From an uncultured beta proteobacterium (GTDB lineage Bacteria; Pseudomonadota; Gammaproteobacteria; Burkholderiales; Burkholderiaceae_C): a DNA stretch of 38,255 bases. The notes under the pieces are model-generated. The model searched no databases and was not told the origin of the DNA. It saw only the letters and a list, made by a program, of their open reading frames with translations. A program made the translations under genes and the position numbers. How positions within the stretch are numbered: position 1 is the first letter of the stretch; the number at the start of each line of letters is the position of its first letter. The stretch lies in the NCBI GenBank assembly GCA_903945325.1, contig CAJAVE010000295.1, positions 1 through 38,255 on the forward strand, in the 5' to 3' direction. This document shows, one piece after another, positions 16,879 to 24,228 of the stretch.

Positions 16879-19617
16879 GTGGCGAAATCTTCTTCAAAAT
16901 CGGGAGTCTTCCTGAGAGCCGACTGGTTTGTCGGCGTTGCTATCGTGCTCGCGGCAGTTGGTCTGCACTGGACGACTGACTTAATTGGTGCGATAGAGAG
17001 GCGTTTTTATGATTTTGCGAGCACCAGTAGTTCTCGTCAACCGTCGGATCGTATCGCCGTCATTGCCATCGATGATCTGAGTATTGCCAATTTAGGGCGT
17101 TGGCCTTGGCCGCGCGATATTCACGCTAAACTGATTGACCAACTTGCGATCGCAAAAGCCAAAACAATTGTTCAGACGGTATTCTTCTTTGAGCCTCAGG
17201 TTGATCCGGGCCTTGTGTTTATTCAGAAAATTAAATCGACACTGGTTGCGCAGCAGGATGCTAACGCGACCAGTGAACAGCTAGCCCGAATAATTTCCGA
17301 GGCAGAAACTGCACTTGATACCGATGCCGTTTTGGCAGCCAGTATAAAAAAGGCAGGGAATGTTTTGGTACCATCATTTTTTGTGGTGGGAGATCAGCGC
17401 GGAAAGCCTGACAGTCCATTGCCAGCGTTTGCTCTCGCCAGTGCGATAGATGATCCCAATGGCTTTTCCATTTCTGCCGCGCGTGCGCAGGAACCTATTG
17501 AGTCCATCGGCGGTGCTTCAGCGGGGGTTGGACACCTCAATCCGGATCAAGATGTGGACGGTGCCGTACGGATGGAGCCCCTACTTGTGAATTATTACGG
17601 CAAAGCCGTGCCGTCCATGGCGTTGCTAGCTGCGTCTATGAGTTTGAATTTGACGCCATCCGACATCCGTCTGAACGTTGGCGAATCAGTGCAAATTGGC
17701 AAACTAAAGATCAAAACGGATGAATTCGCTCGAATGTCGCCCCAGTTCTACAAAGTGCGTGACGGGAAGAAGGCATTTACCGAAGATTCGTTTTACGACG
17801 TTTTGACGGGCAAGATTCCGGCGACTAAATATGCTGACAAAATCGTCATCATTGGTGCCACTGCGGCGGGGGTTGGAGGTTTGATGCAGGTACCCGGCAA
17901 TCCGCTGCTTTATCCCGCAGAGATGATCGCCCAGGTGACATCAAGTATTTTGAGCGAGCATTTTATCGTTCAACCCGAATGGGGCGTTTTGGCGCAGTTC
18001 GCGGCATTTTCGCTTGTCGCCGCCTATATTGTTGTGGCGCTGCCACGACTTTCTGCTGGCATGGCGGCCACGGCAACCCTCGTTCTGTTGGTTTCAATGC
18101 TTGCGTTGGAATTTGGCATGCTGTCCGCAAACGCAACCTGGCTCAAATTGGTGTTTCCAGCAACGCTACTGTTGTTGGGTCATCTGGCGCTGACCACTAA
18201 GCGATTTCTTATGACCGAGGCTGGCAAGGTCAAGGCTGACGAGGAGTCAGCAGAAACCAGCCGGATGATGGGTTTGGCACTGCAAGGGCAAGGCCAGCTG
18301 GACATGGCTTTTGACCGTTTCCGTCGGGTGCCATTGAACGATGCTGTAATGGGCAACCTGTATAGCCTTGCCATGGATTTTGAGCGCAAACGCCAATTCA
18401 ATAAGGCGGAAGCCGTCTACCAGCACATGGCGGCCTTTGACAAGGATTACAAGGATGTAAAGGCAAAACTTAACCGCGCGAAGAACTTGTCCGAAACGGT
18501 GATGTTGGGCGGCGGTGGGCACCCTGGAGGCACCATGTTGCTAGACGGTGGTGCGGTTGAAAAGCCTATGCTTGGACGTTATCAGGTTGAAAAGGAACTG
18601 GGTAAAGGTGCCATGGGCGTGGTTTACCTCGGCAAGGATCCTAAAATTGGTCGTGTGGTTGCGATCAAGACTATGGCCTTAAGCCAGGAGTTTGCTGGAG
18701 ATGAACTGATTGACGCCCGTGAACGTTTCTTCCGGGAAGCTGAAACTGCTGGGCGCTTGCAGCATCAAAACATCGTGACCATATTTGATGCGGGAGAAGA
18801 ACACGATTTGGCCTACATCGCGATGGAATTCCTCAAAGGCAGGGATTTAGCAGATCACTGCAAAGGCGATCAGCTGTTGCCTGTACCTGTGGTGCTAAGC
18901 ATCGTGGCGCGAGTGGCAGAGGCACTTGCATATGCCCACAAGCAGCATGTGGTGCACCGTGATATCAAGCCGGCGAATATCATGTATGAATCCGAAAGCG
19001 ATACTGTAAAGGTTACGGACTTCGGCATTGCACGCATAACAGATTCAAGCAAGACCAAGACCGGCTTGGTGTTGGGAACCCCCAGTTTCATGTCGCCAGA
19101 GCAACTTGCTGGCAAAAAAGTGGACGGGAGGTCGGATTTGTATTCGTTGGGCGTGATGTTGTTCCAAATGCTTGCAGGGGTGCTACCGTTTCGGGGTGAT
19201 TCAATGTCTGAGTTGATGTACAAGATTGCTAACGAAGAGGCACCCGACATCCGGCTTATTCGTCCTGAATTGTCTCAGGCTTTGGCTGATGTGGTCGCGT
19301 TATCTTTGAGCAAGCGCTCAGAAACGCGCTATCAAACGGGTGATCTATTCGCTGCGGATTTGCGCAGCGCTATGGAGCATAGCAGCAATTTTTCGCCGCT
19401 TCCTCGCGGAGGTGCAACTGTCTTGGAAGCGACTTCAGCGGACAAAACGGCGGCGTTTGCTGTTTCTGTTCCCGGTCGGCTAAGTGCGGCAGCAGTCAAG
19501 ATGGACTTTGTAGAAACAGTGCCTGCTAGTGCTGTCGACTTTGAGAAAACGTCAATACAACCTGTTACGAAAGCGGCGTTTGGCGTTTTGAGCAGCGGTA
19601 AGGATTCGGAAAAATAA
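16879..19617 (+). CDS. CHASE2-domain transmembrane serine/threonine protein kinase
   Basis: A 912-residue Hanks-type kinase with an extracytoplasmic CHASE2 sensor. TM1 is about residues 15-31 and CHASE2 about 35-360, including the DRIAVIAIDDLSIANLGRWPW and GHLNPDQDVDGAVR segments. Three TM helices follow (about 370-440), then a TPR-like helical region (455-535) and a Gly-rich hinge. The kinase domain starts at about 566: Gly-loop GKGAMG (575-580), K597, catalytic HRDIKPAN (D695, K697, N700), DFG (D714) and a GTPSFMSPEQL activation segment. All catalytic residues are present. The hinge and tail contain Thr followed by hydrophobics (T540 in ETVML, T552 in GTMLL, T847 in ATVLE), possible phospho-sites for the FHA partner. 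The GTG start at 16879 follows a GGAGCAGGGG stretch. The PP2C gene starts 7 nt after its stop. Confidence 0.93.
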   Translation: MAKSSSKSGVFLRADWFVGVAIVLAAVGLHWTTDLIGAIERRFYDFASTSSSRQPSDRIAVIAIDDLSIANLGRWPWPRDIHAKLIDQLAIAKAKTIVQTVFFFEPQVDPGLVFIQKIKSTLVAQQDANATSEQLARIISEAETALDTDAVLAASIKKAGNVLVPSFFVVGDQRGKPDSPLPAFALASAIDDPNGFSISAARAQEPIESIGGASAGVGHLNPDQDVDGAVRMEPLLVNYYGKAVPSMALLAASMSLNLTPSDIRLNVGESVQIGKLKIKTDEFARMSPQFYKVRDGKKAFTEDSFYDVLTGKIPATKYADKIVIIGATAAGVGGLMQVPGNPLLYPAEMIAQVTSSILSEHFIVQPEWGVLAQFAAFSLVAAYIVVALPRLSAGMAATATLVLLVSMLALEFGMLSANATWLKLVFPATLLLLGHLALTTKRFLMTEAGKVKADEESAETSRMMGLALQGQGQLDMAFDRFRRVPLNDAVMGNLYSLAMDFERKRQFNKAEAVYQHMAAFDKDYKDVKAKLNRAKNLSETVMLGGGGHPGGTMLLDGGAVEKPMLGRYQVEKELGKGAMGVVYLGKDPKIGRVVAIKTMALSQEFAGDELIDARERFFREAETAGRLQHQNIVTIFDAGEEHDLAYIAMEFLKGRDLADHCKGDQLLPVPVVLSIVARVAEALAYAHKQHVVHRDIKPANIMYESESDTVKVTDFGIARITDSSKTKTGLVLGTPSFMSPEQLAGKKVDGRSDLYSLGVMLFQMLAGVLPFRGDSMSELMYKIANEEAPDIRLIRPELSQALADVVALSLSKRSETRYQTGDLFAADLRSAMEHSSNFSPLPRGGATVLEATSADKTAAFAVSVPGRLSAAAVKMDFVETVPASAVDFEKTSIQPVTKAAFGVLSSGKDSEK

Positions 19618-19624
19618 TTAAATT

Positions 19625-20410
19625 ATGATTTACCATTTTTTTTCAAAAACCGATCCGGGGCGTGCACGGGATAATAACGAGGACTGTGTTGCATTTGATG
19701 AGTCAACCCTGACCGCTGTATTGGCTGATGGAATGGGGGGCTATAACGCCGGAGAAATTGCAAGTGGTATGGCGACCGCATTCATTAAGTCAGAACTAAG
19801 TCGTTGGCTGACTGAAGCCGGTGATGGTGTGAAGGCAAGGGAAGTTCGCCGAGCGATGGAGATTTGTGTCGACAACGCCAATCGTTCTATTTTCAATTCC
19901 GCCAATTCCAATGCGAACTATGCAGGAATGGGGACAACTCTTGTTGTCGGGGTTTTTAGGGAAGACAAATTGGTACTCGGACACATTGGTGACTCTCGTT
20001 GCTATCGTCTGCGCGATGGCTTGCTAGATCAAATTACAAGAGATCATTCTTTGTTACAGGAGCAAATGGATGCTGGCCTAATTACTACAGAGCAGGCGGC
20101 AACATCTACCATCAAGAATTTGGTAACACGCGCTTTGGGTGTTGACGAATCGGTGCTGCTTGAAGTCAATGAGCACTTGGTGCAAGCAGGCGATCTGTAT
20201 CTCATGTGTTCAGACGGATTGTCGGACATGATTGACGACATTGCCATCAGTAAAGTTGTGTCGTCCGAGATACCGTTAGATCAAAAAGCTACGCAACTAA
20301 TTGACTTGGCAAATGAAAATGGCGGTCGGGACAATATTTCTGTATTGATGGTTGAGGTGTATGAGGCCCCTGAAAAGCGCGGTTTAATCGCTCGATTGCT
20401 AGGGAGGTAA
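19625..20410 (+). CDS. PP2C-family serine/threonine phosphatase (Stp/PrpC-like)
   Basis: A 261-residue soluble metal-dependent phosphatase. PP2C motifs appear in order: RDNNEDCVAF, LADGMGGYNAGEIAS (metal-binding DGMGG), GMGTTLVVGVF, LGHIGDSRCYR, the LMCSDGLSDMI motif and the terminal GRDNISVLMVEV. All metal-coordinating aspartates (DNNED, DGMGG, SDG, GRDN) are present, so it should be active. It is the expected antagonist of the kinase encoded 7 nt upstream and of its substrates, including perhaps the FHA protein encoded downstream. The ATG at 19625 is the only start that keeps the first motif intact. Base composition in this and neighbouring genes looks more AT-rich than in the sucCD/recA region. 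Confidence 0.94.
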   Translation: MIYHFFSKTDPGRARDNNEDCVAFDESTLTAVLADGMGGYNAGEIASGMATAFIKSELSRWLTEAGDGVKAREVRRAMEICVDNANRSIFNSANSNANYAGMGTTLVVGVFREDKLVLGHIGDSRCYRLRDGLLDQITRDHSLLQEQMDAGLITTEQAATSTIKNLVTRALGVDESVLLEVNEHLVQAGDLYLMCSDGLSDMIDDIAISKVVSSEIPLDQKATQLIDLANENGGRDNISVLMVEVYEAPEKRGLIARLLGR

Positions 20411-20458
20411 TATGTGGCAGCAGTTTCGAATAACAAACTACACGAAAAGGAGTCGATC

Positions 20459-21118
20459 ATGCCGAAAATGATCGTTTCGATCGATGAGGTCGTGATCAAG
20501 GAAGTTCAACTCACCAAGGACAAAACGACCTTGGGGCGTAGGCCATACAACGACATCGTAATTGACAACCTGGCAGTCAGCGGAGAACATGCCGTATTGC
20601 AGATGAACGGCAGCGAAGTCCAGCTGGAAGACCTAAACAGCACCAATGGTACTTATCTGAATGGCAAAGCCATAAAGAGGCAGCAATTGCAGAATGGCGA
20701 CAGCATTGAAATTGGGAAGTATAAAATCAAATTCGTTGCCGATGGTGCCGCTGACAATTTCGACAAAACCATGGTGGTTAGGGCAATGCCGGCTACTGCA
20801 TCCCCATCGCGGCCAGTTGGATCTTCGAGTTCCGGTGAGTCGTTGGGGTTAAGTGCATTTCATGCCTCGATCAAGGTATTGTCCGGTACCGCATCGGGCA
20901 GGGAAGTCCCGTTGACAAAGGTTGTTACAACCATTGGCAAGCCGGGTATTGCTGTTGCAGCGATCACACGTCGACAGCATGGTTTCGTTGTACACCACGT
21001 CGAAGGCGCAGGGAATCCGACTTTGAATGGGTCGCCCATCAAAGCTGAACCCATTTCTTTAAAGAATGGTGATTTGATCGAGCTTGCGGGGACTCAGATG
21101 CAATTTGTGCAAACCTGA
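20459..21118 (+). CDS. double FHA-domain protein
   Basis: A 219-residue soluble protein with two forkhead-associated domains, which bind phospho-threonine peptides. FHA1 (about 1-95) has the canonical residues: GR in TLGRRPYNDI, S41 and H44 in VSGEH, and N60-STNGTYLNG. A linker (about 96-140, Ser/Pro-rich) contains T104 in FDKTMVV, a likely phospho-site. FHA2 (about 143-218) is divergent: it keeps the fold pattern (TTIGKPG, ITRRQHG, PTLNG, LKNGDLIELAG) but lacks the standard Ser-x-x-His pair, so it may not bind phosphate. ATG at 20459 has AAAAGGAG upstream; a GTG at 20414 is less likely. It completes a kinase-phosphatase-reader set. Similar kinase/FHA pairs control secretion systems in other bacteria, but that parallel is inference. 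Confidence 0.88.
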   Translation: MPKMIVSIDEVVIKEVQLTKDKTTLGRRPYNDIVIDNLAVSGEHAVLQMNGSEVQLEDLNSTNGTYLNGKAIKRQQLQNGDSIEIGKYKIKFVADGAADNFDKTMVVRAMPATASPSRPVGSSSSGESLGLSAFHASIKVLSGTASGREVPLTKVVTTIGKPGIAVAAITRRQHGFVVHHVEGAGNPTLNGSPIKAEPISLKNGDLIELAGTQMQFVQT

Positions 21119-21173
21119 CGGTTTGTTTCCTACGGCTGTGGCCGTCGCGTGCCAATTTTCAGGGTGACATGGC

Positions 21174-23426
21174 ATGAAAATGATAGTCAAGCATTGGCAA
21201 CGGATTGTATTCACGTTGATCCCGCTCGTCATTGCACTGTTGCATGCCGTGGGAGCCGTGCCGATTGGCGTGTTTCAACGGCTGGATGACATCATCTACG
21301 ATGCACGACTTCGCGCATCTATGCCCAGAACTCTTGATGAACGAATTGTCATTGTCGACATAGACGAAAAAAGTCTTGCGGAACTTGGTCGTTTTCCTTG
21401 GGGCCGAAACAAGCTGGCGCAACTAGTAGACACACTTTTCGACCAGCAAAAAATTGCTCTATTGGGTTTTGATGTCGTTTTTGCCGAGCCGGACGATAGT
21501 TCGGGCTTGAGTCGCCTGAGTGAGTTGGCACGCAATGAATTGAAAGATCAGCCCGGTTTCGCGGATCGCGTGCGCAAACTTCAGCCCGAGTTGGACTATG
21601 ACGCTGCCTTCGCACGGGCACTGGACGGCCGTGCGGTGGTTTTAGGCTACTACTTCACCAGCACTGACAGAGAGGGTCGTACGGCCGGAAATCTGCCCGC
21701 ACCCGTATTGACGAGTTCAGACATCAAAGGCCGTCGCGTGCCGGCTTTTTCGTGGAGTGGCTTTGGTTCGAACATCGAGCTGCTTGCCAAGGCGGCGCCG
21801 ATTGCGGGACACTTTAACCCCGTTGCCGATAGTGATGGCGTTGTGCGCTCTTTGCCTTTGCTTGCGGAGTACAAGGGGCAATATTACGAATCCCTATCGC
21901 TGGCTGTTTTTCGCCGATTGTTCGGGTCTCCACAGGTCGCGCTGGGATTCTCGGATGAAAAGTGGTTGTCGCGCAACTTCCAGGGCCTGGATCGGGTTAT
22001 GCTGAGGGAGGGAAAGTCGTCACTCTCCATTCCAGTGGATGAACACGTAGCGACCCTCGTGCCTTTTCGTGGTCCCGGAGGTCCAAATGGGGGATCATTT
22101 CGCTACATTTCTGCTTCCGATGTAGTCGCTGGCCGGTTGCCACTGGCAAGTTTGAAGGACAAAATAGTCTTGGTGGGAACCACGGCGCCAGGCCTTCAAG
22201 ACGCGCGCGTCACGCCAGTGGGCGAGGTGTACCCGGGCGTTGAAACCCATGCCAACGTGATCGCGGGCTGGCTGGATAACAAGATAACGCTGAAGCCTGA
22301 CTACGCTGTAGGGTATGACGTATTCATGCTTGGTTTCGCAGGGGTTCTATTGGCGGTCGGTTTACCGTTGCTCTCTGCGCCCCGCGCTGTCATGCTCAGC
22401 ATAGGTGTGCTCGTAGCAGTCACGGCAGTCAATACTTGGCTGTATATCGGCTGGGGTCTTGTCATGCCGTTGGCGGCGGCGATCGTCATGAATCTGACGG
22501 CGTTCGCACTGAACATGAGCTATGGCTACTTTGTTGAAACACGGTCGAAGCGTGAACTGGCGCACCTGTTTGGTACGTATGTTCCACCCGAACTGGTCGA
22601 TGAGATGGTGAAGGATCCCGACAGCTACAGCATGAAGGCCACCAGCAGGGAACTAACCGTCATGTTCTGCGATATGCGCGGATTTACAAAGATGTCGGAG
22701 CAAATGGAACCTACGCAATTGCAAGAGCTTTTGACTGGTGTCTTTAGCAATCTGACCAGCATCATCCGCGCAAACCGGGGCACGATCGACAAATATATGG
22801 GCGATTGCGTCATGGCATTTTGGGGTGCACCTGTGGAAACACCTGAGCATGCGCACTTGGCCGTGAAATCGGCGATGGAAATGGCCAATTCGGTGCGCGC
22901 TATCAACACTGATCACCGAGCCCGCGGATTGCCCGAAATTGGAATCGGTATCGGTATTAACACCGGAACGATGTGCGTGGGAGATATGGGGTCGAATATT
23001 CGCCGTTCATACACAGTCATCGGAGACTCTGTCAATTTGGGCTCACGGCTTGAGGGGCTATCAAAAGCTTACGGCGTAGACATTGTAGTGAGTGAGACCA
23101 CCCGGAAAATGGCGCATGAGTTTGCATGGCAAGAACTTGATAGGGTTCGCGTAAAAGGCAAGGAGCAATCCGTTGCAATTTTTTGGCCCTTGGCACCAGT
23201 CGCGCAATTGAATGAGGCAGCTGCCAGCGAGATCAAGACTTGGGCATTGTTTCTCAAAGCCTATCGCGCGCAAAATTGGGACCAAGCGGACGTTCTGTTG
23301 ATTAACCTAATGCGAATGAATGCAAAGAAATCCCTTTATCAACTGTACGCTGACCGTGTGGCCGCGATGCGTCTATTGCCATTTGACCCTGATTGGGACG
23401 GGGCAACCAATTTCGAAACCAAATGA
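21174..23426 (+). CDS. CHASE2-domain class III adenylate cyclase
   Basis: A 750-residue membrane cyclase that should make cAMP from ATP. TM1 is about residues 8-28 and CHASE2 about 35-370; it shares with the kinase the pattern DERIVIVDIDEKSLAELGRFPW and GHFNPVADSDGVVRSLPLL. Two or three TM helices follow (about 380-455), then the catalytic domain (about 490-685). Metal-binding D500 is in FCDMRGFT and D544 in DKYMGD, with adenine-selecting K540. VIGDSVNLGSRLEG supplies D618 (second adenine contact), N621 and R625 (transition state). The full catalytic set, with the K/D pair, argues for adenylate rather than guanylate cyclase. A helical tail of about 60 residues follows. ATG at 21174 precedes the first hydrophobic segment. 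The next gene starts 10 nt after its stop. Confidence 0.93.
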   Translation: MKMIVKHWQRIVFTLIPLVIALLHAVGAVPIGVFQRLDDIIYDARLRASMPRTLDERIVIVDIDEKSLAELGRFPWGRNKLAQLVDTLFDQQKIALLGFDVVFAEPDDSSGLSRLSELARNELKDQPGFADRVRKLQPELDYDAAFARALDGRAVVLGYYFTSTDREGRTAGNLPAPVLTSSDIKGRRVPAFSWSGFGSNIELLAKAAPIAGHFNPVADSDGVVRSLPLLAEYKGQYYESLSLAVFRRLFGSPQVALGFSDEKWLSRNFQGLDRVMLREGKSSLSIPVDEHVATLVPFRGPGGPNGGSFRYISASDVVAGRLPLASLKDKIVLVGTTAPGLQDARVTPVGEVYPGVETHANVIAGWLDNKITLKPDYAVGYDVFMLGFAGVLLAVGLPLLSAPRAVMLSIGVLVAVTAVNTWLYIGWGLVMPLAAAIVMNLTAFALNMSYGYFVETRSKRELAHLFGTYVPPELVDEMVKDPDSYSMKATSRELTVMFCDMRGFTKMSEQMEPTQLQELLTGVFSNLTSIIRANRGTIDKYMGDCVMAFWGAPVETPEHAHLAVKSAMEMANSVRAINTDHRARGLPEIGIGIGINTGTMCVGDMGSNIRRSYTVIGDSVNLGSRLEGLSKAYGVDIVVSETTRKMAHEFAWQELDRVRVKGKEQSVAIFWPLAPVAQLNEAAASEIKTWALFLKAYRAQNWDQADVLLINLMRMNAKKSLYQLYADRVAAMRLLPFDPDWDGATNFETK

Positions 23427-23436
23427 GGCTCTTGCT

Positions 23437-24228
23437 GTGAAAGTACGTGTATTGGGATGCTCGGGTGCCATTGCAAAGGACTGTAGGACCACATCGTTTC
23501 TTATTGATGGCGAGATTTTGGTTGATGCGGGTACTGGCGTGGGTGACCTAACGTTGGATGAAATGTGTTGCGTCAATCATGTTCTATTGAGCCATTCTCA
23601 CTTGGATCATGTTGCAGCATTGCCTTTAATGGTCGATGCTGTTGCCGGTCAACGAAAGGCGCCACTAAAAGTCTACGCTTTGGCTGGCACTATCCATGCG
23701 CTCAGGACGCACATCTTTAACAACATTATCTGGCCAGATTTCTCGCGCATTCCTACACCAGATGCGCCGTTCATTACTTTTCACGAAATCCGGGTCGGTC
23801 AAACCATTCAGTTGTCAAACAAATACATTGAAGTGCTCCCTGCTGTTCATACAGTGCCAGCGGCTGGGTTTGCGATTACATCTGGCCATGGCTGCTGGGT
23901 TTTTACGGGGGACACGGAACGAAACCAGGCTTTCTGGGACCGGGTCAATCAACTCAATGTTGCCATGCTGGTGATTGAAACCGCCTTTAGCAATCGAGAA
24001 AAAGACCTTGCACGGCGCAGCTTGCACTTGTCCCCGATCGTGCTGGCGAACGAGTTGGATTGCATTGGAAAAGGCAAGAACTACCCAATTTATATTACCC
24101 ACACGAAGCCCGCTGAAACAGAGCTAATCATGGCTGAGATACAAAGGTTTGACCAAACTCAGCCGTTTGGCCCAAACGTAACGCATGACATTCGCAGGAT
24201 GCGTGCCGGCCAGGAGTTTGAAATATGA
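23437..24228 (+). CDS. metallo-beta-lactamase-fold protein, likely class II 3',5'-cyclic-nucleotide phosphodiesterase
   Basis: A 263-residue cytoplasmic MBL-fold hydrolase. The di-metal motif is SHSHLDH (H53, H55, D57, H58) followed by VAALPLMVDA. Further ligands are plausible in AVHTVPAAGF and the VFTGDTERN strand, and the distal SLHLSP and ITHTKP motifs resemble class II cyclic-nucleotide phosphodiesterases (yeast PDE1/CpdP lineage). Placement directly after an adenylate cyclase strongly favours a cAMP-degrading role, but substrate specificity is inferred. The GTG at 23437, with GAGG about 8 nt upstream, is chosen over a long 5' extension that overlaps the cyclase gene. Its TGA overlaps the ATG of the next gene (ATGA), implying coupled translation. 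Confidence 0.8.
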   Translation: MKVRVLGCSGAIAKDCRTTSFLIDGEILVDAGTGVGDLTLDEMCCVNHVLLSHSHLDHVAALPLMVDAVAGQRKAPLKVYALAGTIHALRTHIFNNIIWPDFSRIPTPDAPFITFHEIRVGQTIQLSNKYIEVLPAVHTVPAAGFAITSGHGCWVFTGDTERNQAFWDRVNQLNVAMLVIETAFSNREKDLARRSLHLSPIVLANELDCIGKGKNYPIYITHTKPAETELIMAEIQRFDQTQPFGPNVTHDIRRMRAGQEFEI

